Assembly (NCBI GenBank): GCA_030429955.1 | Contig: JAUIGO010000002.1 | Coordinates: 1 to 64,000, forward strand | DNA from: Bacteroidia bacterium | GTDB lineage: Bacteria; Bacteroidota; Bacteroidia; Flavobacteriales; Flavobacteriaceae | DNA length: 64,000 nt | Direction: 5' to 3' | Part shown: positions 26,638-35,630 of the stretch, piece after piece | Position numbering within the stretch: the first letter of the stretch is position 1 | How the letters are laid out: every line of letters begins with the position of its first letter | Program-made: the position numbers and the translations under genes | The notes under the pieces: generated by a model | The model's database searches: none | What the model was told of the DNA's origin: nothing | What the model saw: only the letters and a program-made list of their open reading frames with translations

Positions 26638-28326
26638 TTATTTAATATCTCTCAATTTCAATTGTAACGATACCTTTCCTTGCCAATGATTTTCATCAAC
26701 AGAATAGACTGCTTTAAACTGTTTTCTATTTGATATAACATCCAACTTATCTCCTAAACCAAACCCTATACAAACTAGTTTTTCTTTTCTAGTCTGGGTT
26801 ACAGTAATCCGTAAATGCTTGTCATCATCTCCAACACATTTGCCATAACCTGTATCTTTTAAGCTATCGGTCATAAAAATAGGTGTCATGTTTCCTGGTC
26901 CAAAAGGTGCAAATTGTTTAATAATTCGCCATAGCTTATCGTTTACTTGAGGTAAGTCAATTTGCATATCAACTTTAATCTCAGGCGTCAATAAGGATTT
27001 GTCAATAGTTTTTGAAACCTCATCTTCAAACGCTTGTTTAAAGGCTTCGTAGTTTTCTTCTTTTAAGGTTAAGCCAGCGGCATATTTATGACCTCCAAAT
27101 TGCTCAATATGTTCTGAGCAAGCTTCCAAAGCATTATATACATCAAACCCAGAAACCGAGCGTGCCGAAGCTGCTAACTTATCGCCACTTTTTGTAAATA
27201 CCAAGGTTGGCCTGTAATAGGTTTCTGTTAATCTGGAAGCAACAATACCTATCACGCCTTTATGCCAATCTTCTTGATAAACCACAGTTGTAAAACGCTC
27301 TTGTTCATTTTTAACTTCAATTTGTTGAAGCGCTTCTTCAGTAATTTGTTGATCTGCTTCTCGTCTGTCTGTGTTAAACGTTTCAATCTCTGCAGCATAC
27401 TCCTCTGCCAATTTTATATTGGTTTCAGTTAGCAAAGCTACTGCGTGATTGCCATGCTTCATTCGTCCTGCTGCATTGATTCTTGGAGCAACGATAAACA
27501 CAACGTCTGTTATAGTAAGTTCTTCTTTCTTAACTTGATTGATTATTGCTTTTATTCCTGGTCGTGGATTTGAGTTGATGACTTGCAACCCAAAATAAGC
27601 CAATACTCTATTTTCGCCTGTAATAGGTACAATATCTGCACCAATTGCTGTGGCCACCAAATCTAAGTACTCAGCTAAATCTTCAGTAGGTTTTCCTTCA
27701 TTTTGAGCTAATGCTTGTATGAGTTTAAATCCAACTCCACAACCACATAATTCTTTATAAGGATACTCACAATCGTCTCGTTTTGGGTCTAAAATTGCGA
27801 CAGCATCAGGTAAGTTTTTTCCAGGTCTGTGGTGATCACAAATGATAAAATCAATGCCTTTTTCTTTGGCATAAGCTACTTTATCAACCGCTTTTACACC
27901 GCAATCGAGAGCAATGATGAGTGAAAAATCATTGTCATGAGCAAAATCAATCCCTTGATACGATACACCATAACCCTCTTCATATCTGTCAGGAATATAG
28001 GTAGCTACATTTTCTGTTCTTGTTTTTAAATACGACGACATTAGTGCCACAGAAGACGTTCCATCCACATCATAATCGCCAAACACCAAAATATTTTCAC
28101 CATGAAGAATTGCAGTTTCGATTCGTAAAACTGCTTTATCCATGTCTTTCATTAAAAATGGATCGTGTAAATCACTTAAACTTGGTCTGAAAAACGTTTT
28201 TGCAGCTTCATAAGTTTCAATACCTCGCTGTAACAACAAAGTTGCCACAACATCATCAACTTGAAGTGCTTTTTTTAGGGTTGCTACTTTCGTAGCTTCA
28301 GGTTTAGGTTTAAGCGTCCAGCGCAT
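26638..28326 (-). CDS. recJ: Single-stranded-DNA-specific exonuclease RecJ
   Basis: A 5'-3' exonuclease on single-stranded DNA acting in recombination and repair. 562 residues with the DHH motifs VFGDYDVDGTSSVAL, ALDCGVKAVDK and FIICDHHRPGK, the DHHA1 segment AASARSVSGFDVYNALE with GGHKYAAG, and a C-terminal OB-like domain. Start ATG gives MRWTLKPKPE. It follows osmC by 21 bp on the same strand. Confidence 0.96.
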   Translation of the reverse strand: MRWTLKPKPEATKVATLKKALQVDDVVATLLLQRGIETYEAAKTFFRPSLSDLHDPFLMKDMDKAVLRIETAILHGENILVFGDYDVDGTSSVALMSSYLKTRTENVATYIPDRYEEGYGVSYQGIDFAHDNDFSLIIALDCGVKAVDKVAYAKEKGIDFIICDHHRPGKNLPDAVAILDPKRDDCEYPYKELCGCGVGFKLIQALAQNEGKPTEDLAEYLDLVATAIGADIVPITGENRVLAYFGLQVINSNPRPGIKAIINQVKKEELTITDVVFIVAPRINAAGRMKHGNHAVALLTETNIKLAEEYAAEIETFNTDRREADQQITEEALQQIEVKNEQERFTTVVYQEDWHKGVIGIVASRLTETYYRPTLVFTKSGDKLAASARSVSGFDVYNALEACSEHIEQFGGHKYAAGLTLKEENYEAFKQAFEDEVSKTIDKSLLTPEIKVDMQIDLPQVNDKLWRIIKQFAPFGPGNMTPIFMTDSLKDTGYGKCVGDDDKHLRITVTQTRKEKLVCIGFGLGDKLDVISNRKQFKAVYSVDENHWQGKVSLQLKLRDIK

Positions 28327-28347
28327 AAATCAATTTTAAATAAATTC

Positions 28348-28770
28348 TTATTTATGATGATAATGGATTTCGGTATCTAGCTTAGCAAACTGACGAAACA
28401 TTTCCATAACACCACAGTATTTTTCAACCGAAAGATCTACTGACTTTTTAATTTTTTTCTCGTCTAAATCTTTTCCATAAAAATGATAATCCAACTTTAC
28501 CTTGTGATAATATTTAGGATGTTCTTCGGTTAACTCTCCAGTAACCTCCATTTTAAATTCATAATCGGTCACTTTCATTTTGTCCAATACAGACACAACA
28601 TCAAGTCCAGTACATCCTGCAAGAGCCGATAGCATTAAGGCTTTAGGTGACAGTCCAAAGCGCTCGTCACTTCCTTCTACACTAGTGTCCATCATTAAAG
28701 TTTTTCCGCTTGGGTTGTCAGATTCAAATGTCATTCCGCCTTTCCATTCTGTGGTAATTTTATTTGTCAT
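28348..28770 (-). CDS. OsmC family protein
   Basis: 140 residues of the OsmC/Ohr fold, a group that includes thiol peroxidases acting on organic hydroperoxides. The central ALAGCTGLDVVSVLDKM carries the first active Cys. The second Cys is in VEKYCGVMEMF. Cytoplasmic. Divergent from a carboxymuconolactone-decarboxylase-like gene with an AhpD-type CxxC, so the two may serve a common peroxide response (inference). Confidence 0.9.
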   Translation of the reverse strand: MTNKITTEWKGGMTFESDNPSGKTLMMDTSVEGSDERFGLSPKALMLSALAGCTGLDVVSVLDKMKVTDYEFKMEVTGELTEEHPKYYHKVKLDYHFYGKDLDEKKIKKSVDLSVEKYCGVMEMFRQFAKLDTEIHYHHK

Positions 28771-28800
28771 ATCTAAAGAATTTTTTGTTTATTGATAGTT

Positions 28801-28808
28801 CAAAAATA
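28801..28808 (-). promoter_or_regulatory. -7 promoter element of the osmC-recJ group
   Basis: TATTTTTG on the minus strand, full match, 30 bases before the OsmC ATG. No other promoter is seen before recJ. Confidence 0.55.
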
Positions 28809-28826
28809 CCAATAAAAAAACAGACT

Positions 28827-29429
28827 ATGCCACTAGTAACACCATTATCAGCAGACCATGATTTAGAAACCAAAGAATTAGCCGAATTCTTTAATGAAAC
28901 ACTTGGTTTTTGCCCAAATTCGGTGTTGACCATGCAACGTCGTCCTGCTATATCCAAAGCATTTATTAACCTCAACAAAGCTGTAATGGCCAACGAAGGT
29001 CGTGTAACGTCTGCCTTAAAACGTATGATAGCTTGGGTGAGTAGTAACTCAACTGGTTGTAGATATTGTCAAGCACATGCTATTCGAGCTGCAGAACGTT
29101 ATGGCGCCGAACAAGAACAGCTAGACAACATATGGGAATACAGAACACATCCAGCTTTTAATGAGGCTGAGCGTGCTGCTCTCGATTTTAGCTTGGCTGC
29201 ATCAATGGTGCCTAATGCAGTTGATGAAAACATTAAAAAACGACTTTATGAATATTGGGATGAAGGCGAAATTGTGGAGATGTTAGGTGTGATTTCACTT
29301 TTTGGCTATCTCAATCGTTGGAACGATAGTATGGGAACCAGCATTGAAGAAGGCGCTGTTGAAAGCGGTGAGCAATACTTGGGAAAACATGGTTGGAATG
29401 AAGGCAAACACAATGGTTCTCAATATTAA
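28827..29429 (+). CDS. Carboxymuconolactone decarboxylase / AhpD-like protein
   Basis: 200 residues, all-helical CMD fold. The segment TGCRYCQAHAIRAAERYG has the CxxC...H arrangement of AhpD-like peroxidase partners, so a redox role is more likely than ring decarboxylation. ATG at 28827 (MPLVTPLSADHDLE) is chosen over an in-frame start 63 bases upstream that would run into osmC. Confidence 0.85.
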   Translation: MPLVTPLSADHDLETKELAEFFNETLGFCPNSVLTMQRRPAISKAFINLNKAVMANEGRVTSALKRMIAWVSSNSTGCRYCQAHAIRAAERYGAEQEQLDNIWEYRTHPAFNEAERAALDFSLAASMVPNAVDENIKKRLYEYWDEGEIVEMLGVISLFGYLNRWNDSMGTSIEEGAVESGEQYLGKHGWNEGKHNGSQY

Positions 29430-29433
29430 ATTT

Positions 29434-29458
29434 GTCATTCCTGCTACTGCAAGAATCT
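29434..29458. repeat. REP-like hairpin, copy 4 (degenerate)
   Basis: GTCATTCCTGC is followed by GCAAGAATCT, so one stem position (A for G) no longer pairs perfectly. The ends are as in the other copies at 7143, 8965 and 26611. Confidence 0.65.
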
Positions 29459-29467
29459 GAATAACTT

Positions 29468-29497
29468 AAAACCTTACTAGAAATAGTGAGGTTTTTT
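29468..29497 (+). terminator. Intrinsic terminator
   Basis: AACCTTACTA (29470-29479) pairs with TAGTGAGGTT (29484-29493) around GAAA with one wobble, then a T run. It ends the AhpD-like transcript. Confidence 0.85.
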
Positions 29498-29741
29498 TGT
29501 GTAAAATATCTCGAAAAACACACTATTAAAGAGTTTTCAAAAAAGAGAATTTTAATGTCCTTTTTTATGATTTCATTTCAATCTACATTTACTCCTAATA
29601 AAGTTAGCAGTTGAATTTCATGTCTTAAAGTTTTTTGAGGCATTGAATTAGTTTAGCCAAACAAACAAAAGCTGACATTTGAACCACGTCACAACGGGAT
29701 TAATTCAAGTGATTTAGATTAGCCTTTAAATAATAGTAAAT
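29498..29741. other. Intergenic region, no feature recognised
   Basis: About 240 bp of AT-rich DNA before a small open frame. I see no open frame of note, no clear TAnnTTTG motif, and no strong hairpin. Confidence 0.5.
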
Positions 29742-29918
29742 ATGGAAATTTATTTAAAATGGTTGGCTTTGGCTGTAATTCTTAACTCGATTGGAATTCG
29801 TAACATTCTACAAATATTCTTTTTAAGAATCTTTTACCCAAAAGCTACCATAAAAGATGTTGAAAATTTTATTAAAGAAACCAAAGTCAAGTTTGTCTTT
29901 ACTAAATTATGGAAGTAA
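29742..29918 (+). CDS. Small protein, 58 aa, hydrophobic N-terminus
   Basis: ATG at 29742 opens 58 codons: MEIYLKWLALAVILNSIG then a helix-like [15 protein letters not shown] and a charged second half (ATIKDVENFIKETK). Its tail overlaps the stop region of the convergent glycosylase gene by 12 bases. I do not recognise it. Composition suggests a small membrane-associated protein. Confidence 0.45.
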   Translation: MEIYLKWLALAVILNSIGIRNILQIFFLRIFYPKATIKDVENFIKETKVKFVFTKLWK

Positions 29919-30479
29919 TATGGTTACTTTTTTCTTTAACTCAGGCACAACCTCAACCTCAAACCAAGGGTTCTTTGTTAACCAAAATCGATTCCGTGGC
30001 GAAGGATGTGGTAATGGGAAATAGCTTGGTAAATACGCTTTATAATTGGCAACCGTTTCAGTTAAGGTTCTTTTTGCTTTATCCTTTAAGTAATAATTCT
30101 GTGCATACATGCCTATAAGAATCACTAATTCAACATTTGGCATAAAATCAAATAAGGCTTGATGCCATTGAGGTGCGCATTCTGGTCGTGGTGGTAAATC
30201 GCCACTTTTTCCTTTTCCTGGGTAACAAAATCCCATTGGTACAATAGCAAATTTGGTTTCGTTATAAAAATCTTCATCAGAAACATTGAGCCATTTACGC
30301 AATTGCTTTCCACTAGCATCGTCCCAAGGAATTCCAGAGTTATGGACTTTAGTTCCTGGTGCTTGACCAATAATGACAATTTTTGAATCTGGATGTGCAG
30401 ATACGACAGGTCGTGGACCAAGTGCTAAATGTTTAGAACAAATAGTGCATTGTCTAATATTGTGAAGTAAATCATTCAT
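29907..30479 (-). CDS. Uracil-DNA glycosylase family protein
   Basis: 190 residues. Motif A appears as VIIGQAPGTKVHNSGIPWDD and motif B as FPLPHPSPRNRFW, the water-activating and DNA-intercalating loops of the UDG superfamily (GQAPG/HPSPRN type). CTICSKHLALGPRPV near the N-terminus has two Cys, but a full iron-sulfur set is not seen. Such enzymes remove damaged bases; specificity is not predictable. ATG at 30479 is chosen over a TTG nine bases earlier. It lies 5 bp after the AAA ATPase gene. Confidence 0.83.
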   Translation of the reverse strand: MNDLLHNIRQCTICSKHLALGPRPVVSAHPDSKIVIIGQAPGTKVHNSGIPWDDASGKQLRKWLNVSDEDFYNETKFAIVPMGFCYPGKGKSGDLPPRPECAPQWHQALFDFMPNVELVILIGMYAQNYYLKDKAKRTLTETVANYKAYLPSYFPLPHPSPRNRFWLTKNPWFEVEVVPELKKKVTILLP

Positions 30480-30484
30480 ACTAA

Positions 30485-31678
30485 TCAATATAAAAACCCA
30501 AAAACATATAAGGGTATTACATTAAGGCTTCCCACTTCCATATCATCCCTTACAATATAGCCATTTTTAACGTCCTGTATTTGTTTTGCTGTTTTCCCTT
30601 TGCCTCCAATTTCAAAAGTGTAGGTTTTGTCAATTATAAAATCGCCTTTATCAGCTAAATGAATATCGTGTAAATTCTTCATTTGGTTGGCAAAAAAGGT
30701 TTCTCTTATCGTTCCTATTTCTGAGTTTTGTTTTCCCAATGCATAGACCAAGTTTGTATTGTTTAAATACAATTTTTCAGGTTTGGTCAATGCTCCTACG
30801 CCTTTTGTGGGTTTAAACAACTCCATAACCAAATCGGCTCTATTTAATAGTTTAATAGCATTTAACAAAAACCCTCTGGACATTCCCAAGCGTTCGCTTA
30901 ATTTTGAAATATTAGGCGTAAAAGGTGCGCTTTGGGCAATTGCAACTAATAGTTTTTTTACTTTTCGGCTATCCTCATACGTCATGTTTTCTACTGCACT
31001 TAAATCAATTTCCAAAATCAAATTGATTATCTGACTTAATTTAATCGCATAACTTTTTTTGTTTTCCAAATAAAAAGGATAAGCTCCATGTTTTAAATAA
31101 TCTTCAAACGCTTTTATTGGAGATGGAATTTTATTTTTAATGTCTTGTGCTATAAACTTATGGTTATTTAATAATTCCTTTAATGTGATTTTAGGAATTT
31201 CGATGCCTTTTTCAAAGAGAATATACTCTCTAAACGACAGTTCTTTTAAATGATACGTTACTGCTCTTCGGCTTAAATCGGATTCTCCTTTATAGATTTC
31301 TAAAATTGAAGAAGATGTAAATACTGTTTTTAACTTAGGAAACTGGTCGTATATAAGTTTGAGTTCCCTTGACCAGTTTGGGTATTTATGAACTTCATCT
31401 AAATACAAATGTGTTCCTCCTCGCAGCACAAACTCTTTGGCTAATGATAATAATGTGTTGTCTAAAAAATATAGATTATCTAAAGAAACATATAATGGCT
31501 CCGCTTCTTTTGAAAGTTTAAATTTTATATGCTGAAATAAAAGCGTGGTTTTTCCAGAGCCTCTTGCTCCTTTTATCCCTATTAACCTATTGGTCCAATC
31601 TATTTCGGATAATAGGTAGCGTTCCTTTTTGGAAAGGCTAGTTAAAAGTTGTTCTTGGGTTTCAAATAAGCTATCCAT
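30485..31678 (-). CDS. AAA ATPase, COG1373 type (AAA_14 with DUF4143-like C-terminus)
   Basis: 397 residues. Walker A GIKGARGSGKTTLLFQH (about residue 35), Walker B HLYLDEVHKYPNW (about residue 92), sensor TVFTSSSILEI. The C-terminal part has a helix-turn-helix-like stretch (ISKLSERLGMSRGFLLNAI) and ends in a PD-(D/E)XK-like region (FIIDKTYTFEIGGKGK). Members of this group are widespread, often mobile, and of unknown role. It may be co-transcribed with the downstream glycosylase gene. Confidence 0.82.
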   Translation of the reverse strand: MDSLFETQEQLLTSLSKKERYLLSEIDWTNRLIGIKGARGSGKTTLLFQHIKFKLSKEAEPLYVSLDNLYFLDNTLLSLAKEFVLRGGTHLYLDEVHKYPNWSRELKLIYDQFPKLKTVFTSSSILEIYKGESDLSRRAVTYHLKELSFREYILFEKGIEIPKITLKELLNNHKFIAQDIKNKIPSPIKAFEDYLKHGAYPFYLENKKSYAIKLSQIINLILEIDLSAVENMTYEDSRKVKKLLVAIAQSAPFTPNISKLSERLGMSRGFLLNAIKLLNRADLVMELFKPTKGVGALTKPEKLYLNNTNLVYALGKQNSEIGTIRETFFANQMKNLHDIHLADKGDFIIDKTYTFEIGGKGKTAKQIQDVKNGYIVRDDMEVGSLNVIPLYVFGFLY

Positions 31679-31765
31679 AATTGTTTGGTTTTAAAAACCA
31701 AAATATGAAAAAATGTTTGTTTCAAACAACAACAATGACATTTTTTTGTTCTTTATAAAAAACAA

Positions 31766-32440
31766 TTATTTGATTTTCCCAGCAACTATTATCACTATTT
31801 CACCTTTAGGTGGTTTGCTTGTGTAATGCTCTAAGACCTCTTTAGCAGTTCCTCTTATGGTTTCTTCATAGAGTTTTGTGAGTTCTCTAGATACCGAAAC
31901 TTGTCTGTCCTCACCAAAATACTCACAAAAGTTAGAGAGTGTTTTTAAGAGTTTATGCGGACTTTCGTAAAAAATGATGGTTCTGGTTTCTTCTGCCAAT
32001 ATTAAAAGTCGTGTTTGACGTCCTTTCTTTACAGGTAAAAATCCTTCAAATACAAATTTATCGTTAGGTAAACCACTATTCACCAAAGCTGGAACAAAAG
32101 CTGTGGCTCCTGGAAGGCAATCCACTTCAATGTTGTTTTCAATACAAGCTCTTGTGAGTAAAAATCCAGGATCTGAAATGGCTGGAGTTCCAGCATCGCT
32201 GATTAATGCTATTGTTGTTCCGCTTTTTAACTTATTAATTAATCCTTCAACCGTTTTGTGCTCATTGTGCATGTGATGCGATTGTGAAGGTGTAGCAATA
32301 TCGAAATGCTTCAATAATTTACCTGAAGTACGCGTGTCTTCGGCAAGAATTAAATCGACTTCCTTTAAAACCTCAATGGCTCTAAACGTCATGTCCTTAA
32401 GATTTCCAATTGGTGTTGGAACGATGTAGAGTTTACTCAT
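31766..32440 (-). CDS. rsmI: 16S rRNA (cytidine(1402)-2'-O)-methyltransferase
   Basis: Methylates the ribose of C1402 in the ribosomal decoding centre using SAM. 224 residues, tetrapyrrole-methylase fold: LYIVPTPIGNLKDMTFRA at the N-terminus, LAEDTRTSGKLLKHF, and ALISDAGTPAISDPGF. ATG at 32440 (MSKLYIVP) fits the family better than ATG at 32452. It is 24 bp behind the 248-aa gene. Confidence 0.94.
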   Translation of the reverse strand: MSKLYIVPTPIGNLKDMTFRAIEVLKEVDLILAEDTRTSGKLLKHFDIATPSQSHHMHNEHKTVEGLINKLKSGTTIALISDAGTPAISDPGFLLTRACIENNIEVDCLPGATAFVPALVNSGLPNDKFVFEGFLPVKKGRQTRLLILAEETRTIIFYESPHKLLKTLSNFCEYFGEDRQVSVSRELTKLYEETIRGTAKEVLEHYTSKPPKGEIVIIVAGKIK

Positions 32441-32464
32441 AATATTTTCCATGAAAATGGAAAT

Positions 32465-33211
32465 CTAATCAAACTTACTTTCAATGATTTCCATGAAGCG
32501 TTCTTCAAATTCAGTTTTTCCTTCCCAATGGTTATAATCTGGTTTGATAATGTTTTGAATTAAAGTATTGGCTTCTTCATAGGTTGAAGATGTGTTTATT
32601 TGAGAAAGAACACGCTCGTAATCTTCACTTTTACCATCAAAAAGATGTTTTATAAAAGCTAACTTATCATTAAGTCCAATAGCAAAACCGTCCCTTTTTA
32701 GTTTATCGTTCAATGATTTTTTATCATTATCTGTTTTGCGTTTAATTGCTTCAGCTAGTGGCTCAAAAACTGGCATTTCTTGAAAATCTGCCACTAATTC
32801 TTCCAATTCATTCTTTTTTGTTTTGCCATTTGGTATTACAGACTCTACCATGGCATCTACAGCGTGTGTTTCTTCAGGCATTTGAGCGACCATGTCTTTT
32901 ATTTTTTCCATCACTGGCTCAAAAATGCCATCATCTTCAGAATCATCTACATTTACATAAATCTGGTCTTCAACTTCAATGGTATCGCTTACTTTGTTGT
33001 TAAACGTTCTTTCCATAGTATCAAAAAAAGATGTACCACTTCCAATGGTTGGCATATCATCTTCAAAATTGTCTTGGGCAAATTTTAAAACAGTTAATTT
33101 TTCATATAGTTGAGCAACTTCAGCATGTAATCTGTTAACATCTTCCTTGCCTTTCAATTTTAGAATCCTGTGCGCAATGCTAATTAAATCTGATTCCAAT
33201 TTCTTCTTCAT
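32465..33211 (-). CDS. Conserved hypothetical protein, 248 aa
   Basis: Soluble, acidic. The N-terminal half is helical (LISIAHRILKLKGKEDVNRL, LHAEVAQLYEKLTVLKFA), the middle is rich in Asp/Glu and probably flexible, and the C-terminal part (IGLNDKLAFIKHLFDG to EERFMEIIESKFD) looks like a folded helical domain. I recognise it only as a protein commonly seen in Flavobacteriia. It is the first gene before rsmI on the same strand. Confidence 0.75.
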   Translation of the reverse strand: MKKKLESDLISIAHRILKLKGKEDVNRLHAEVAQLYEKLTVLKFAQDNFEDDMPTIGSGTSFFDTMERTFNNKVSDTIEVEDQIYVNVDDSEDDGIFEPVMEKIKDMVAQMPEETHAVDAMVESVIPNGKTKKNELEELVADFQEMPVFEPLAEAIKRKTDNDKKSLNDKLKRDGFAIGLNDKLAFIKHLFDGKSEDYERVLSQINTSSTYEEANTLIQNIIKPDYNHWEGKTEFEERFMEIIESKFD

Positions 33212-33251
33212 AACTTTTAAATTTTATGCAATTTAGGTTTTTGATTTTTAA

Positions 33252-33259
33252 TAAATTTG
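33252..33259 (+). promoter_or_regulatory. -7 promoter element of tdk-alr
   Basis: TAAATTTG, full match to TAnnTTTG, 53 bases before the tdk ATG. Confidence 0.55.
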
Positions 33260-33312
33260 CTTCACCTTTATAGAAACGAAAGTTTACTTCGTTTTAGTGT
33301 TAAATTTACGAA

Positions 33313-33960
33313 ATGTTTCTCGAAAATACAGTAAATCATAAAGAACAATTTGGATGGATTGAAGTCATCTGTGGATCAATGTTTTCTGGTAAAACAGAAG
33401 AATTGATACGACGATTGAAGCGTGCTCAATTTGCAAAACAAAAGGTCGAAATTTTTAAACCTGCAATTGATGTGCGATATGACGAAGACAAAGTGGTGTC
33501 TCATGATGCCAACGAAATCCGTTCAACTCCAGTTCCAGCAGCTGCAAACATTCCTATTTTGGCAGATGGTTGCGATGTGGTTGGTATTGACGAAGCCCAG
33601 TTTTTTGATGATGAAATTGTAAGAGTTTGTAATGACTTAGCCAATAAAGGTGTTCGTGTTATTGTTGCTGGTTTAGACATGGATTTTAAAGGCAACCCCT
33701 TTGGCCCAATGCCAAACCTTATGGCAACAGCAGAATACGTGACCAAAGTACATGCAGTGTGCACAAGAACAGGAAATTTAGCGCAATACAGTTATAGAAA
33801 AGCCAAAAGTGATGATTTGGTTTTGTTAGGTGAAGTTGAGGAGTATGAGCCATTAAGCAGGGCAGCCTATTATAAGTCCATGCTCAGAGATAAAGTAAGA
33901 AACATCAAGGTTAATGAAGCTGAAGAAATCTCTCCTAAACTAAAAACAGGAAATGGCTAA
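33313..33960 (+). CDS. tdk: Thymidine kinase
   Basis: Phosphorylates thymidine for salvage. 215 residues of the type II family: Walker [20 protein letters not shown], Walker [11 protein letters not shown] with the catalytic Glu, and a lasso-domain segment [14 protein letters not shown] where zinc binds in the family. It overlaps alr by 8 bases. Confidence 0.95.
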   Translation: MFLENTVNHKEQFGWIEVICGSMFSGKTEELIRRLKRAQFAKQKVEIFKPAIDVRYDEDKVVSHDANEIRSTPVPAAANIPILADGCDVVGIDEAQFFDDEIVRVCNDLANKGVRVIVAGLDMDFKGNPFGPMPNLMATAEYVTKVHAVCTRTGNLAQYSYRKAKSDDLVLLGEVEEYEPLSRAAYYKSMLRDKVRNIKVNEAEEISPKLKTGNG

Positions 33961-35059
33961 AACTCAAGAAACCATTTTAGAAATTGATTTAGGTGCACTT
34001 GAGCATAATTATAATCATCTAAAATCAAAACTTCAAGAAAATACTAGATTTTTAGCTGTAGTAAAAGCATTTGCTTATGGGAGTGATGCTGATAAAATTG
34101 CGCTACATCTGCAAAACTTAAATGTTGATTATTTTGCAGTAGCTTTTACTTCTGAAGGTGTTGCACTTCGTGATGCTGGCATTACAAAACCGATTCTTGT
34201 ATTGCATCCTCAACCAGTAACGTTTAAAACAGTTATTGACCGTTGTCTGGAGCCAAGTCTTTATAATGCCAAAGTTTTAAACGAGTTTTTGGATGTTGCC
34301 AAAGCGCAAAACCAGGAAAACTATCCAGTCCATATTAAGTTTAATACTGGACTAAATAGATTGGGATTCTGGGAAAATGATGTTGATTATATTGTTTCAA
34401 AATTAACGGAGAGCAATGCTTTGTATGTAAAGTCTATTTTTTCACATTTAGCTGCAAGTGAAGATTTAAATGAGCAAACGTTTACTAAAGCCCAAATTTC
34501 AAACTTCAAATCCATAGCTGAAAGCTTCACAAAACAAATTGGTTATAAACCATTATTGCATATATGTAATACATCTGGTGTTTTAAATTATCCTGAAGCG
34601 CATTTAGATATGGTGAGATGTGGTATTGGCTTGTATGGTTTTGGAAACTCAGAAAAAGAAAACAAAAACTTAATTCCTATTGCTTCATTAAAATCAATCA
34701 TATCTCAAATTCATAAGATTGAAAAAGGAGAGACTGTTGGTTATAATAGGGCTTATAAAAGTGCAGATTTAAAAAAAATCGCAACCATTCCAATTGGTCA
34801 TGCTGATGGCTTGGGCAGGCAATATGGAAACGGAAAAGGATTTGTTTATGTGAATGACACAAAAGCATTTATAGTAGGCAATGTTTGTATGGATATGATT
34901 ATGATAGATATTACAAATATTGAATGTAAAGAAGGTGACGAAGTTGTAATCTTTGACAAAAACCACACAGCCGAAGATTTAGCAAGTGCTTCAGAAACGA
35001 TTTCTTATGAATTGATTACTTCCATTTCACGACGAATTAAACGGAAATTTTCAAATTAA
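33953..35059 (+). CDS. alr: Alanine racemase
   Basis: Makes D-alanine for peptidoglycan with PLP. 368 residues; PLP Lys38 in [12 protein letters not shown], where the family usually reads VKANAYG. The catalytic Tyr of the C-terminal domain is in [10 protein letters not shown], with [11 protein letters not shown] and [10 protein letters not shown] near the active site. Translation is coupled to tdk through the 8-base overlap. Confidence 0.95.
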   Translation: MAKTQETILEIDLGALEHNYNHLKSKLQENTRFLAVVKAFAYGSDADKIALHLQNLNVDYFAVAFTSEGVALRDAGITKPILVLHPQPVTFKTVIDRCLEPSLYNAKVLNEFLDVAKAQNQENYPVHIKFNTGLNRLGFWENDVDYIVSKLTESNALYVKSIFSHLAASEDLNEQTFTKAQISNFKSIAESFTKQIGYKPLLHICNTSGVLNYPEAHLDMVRCGIGLYGFGNSEKENKNLIPIASLKSIISQIHKIEKGETVGYNRAYKSADLKKIATIPIGHADGLGRQYGNGKGFVYVNDTKAFIVGNVCMDMIMIDITNIECKEGDEVVIFDKNHTAEDLASASETISYELITSISRRIKRKFSN

Positions 35060-35128
35060 GTTTAAGTTTTTTTTAACACTTAAGTTTTTTCGCTATTTTT
35101 AACCCACTAATAACTAATACATTAAATT

Positions 35129-35530
35129 ATGCTTAAAGAATTCAAAGAGTTTGCCATGAAAGGCAATTTGGTTGATATTGCCGTAGCCTTTGTAATGGGT
35201 GCTGCTTTCAACAAAATAGTGTCTTCCTTTACAGGTGGAATTGTATCACCTTTAATTGGGTTAGTCTTTAAATCAGATTTTAAAGATCAAAAAATGATTT
35301 TACAGGAAGGTGTTCTTGATGAAGCTGGAAATATGACTGGAGAAGTTGCCTTGATGTGGGGAGAATTCCTAACTAATCTTATTGATTTTATTATTGTTGC
35401 TTTTGTAATGTTTATGGTTATAAAAGGAGTAAATAAAATGAAGAAAAAAGAAGAGCCTGCTCCTGAAGCTCCAGCTGGACCTTCAGATAATGATCTATTA
35501 GCTGAAATTAGAGATCTTCTTAAAAAATAA
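35129..35530 (+). CDS. mscL: Large-conductance mechanosensitive channel
   Basis: 133 residues, two transmembrane helices (DIAVAFVMGAAFNKIVSSF and FIIVAFVMFMVIKGVNKM) and a short charged C-terminal helix (DNDLLAEIRDLLKK), the standard MscL layout. It opens under membrane tension to release solutes on osmotic downshock. A TATTTTTA sequence at 35094-35101 may be its -7 element. Confidence 0.95.
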   Translation: MLKEFKEFAMKGNLVDIAVAFVMGAAFNKIVSSFTGGIVSPLIGLVFKSDFKDQKMILQEGVLDEAGNMTGEVALMWGEFLTNLIDFIIVAFVMFMVIKGVNKMKKKEEPAPEAPAGPSDNDLLAEIRDLLKK

Positions 35531-35546
35531 TTGTCTTTTTTAGAAT

Positions 35547-35580
35547 TAAAAAAACCACTCTTTAAATGAGTGGTTTTTTT
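35547..35580 (+). terminator. Intrinsic terminator of mscL
   Basis: AACCACTC (35553-35560) pairs with GAGTGGTT around a 7-nt loop, with A run before and T run after. Confidence 0.85.
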
Positions 35581-35602
35581 ATGCCTTTCTATTTTTATTA
35601 TC

Positions 35603-35610
35603 TACTTTTG
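35603..35610 (+). promoter_or_regulatory. -7 promoter element of asd
   Basis: TACTTTTG, full match, 20 bases before the asd ATG and just after the mscL terminator. Confidence 0.6.
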
Positions 35611-35630
35611 TTTTTCAAATTTTAGGTCTT

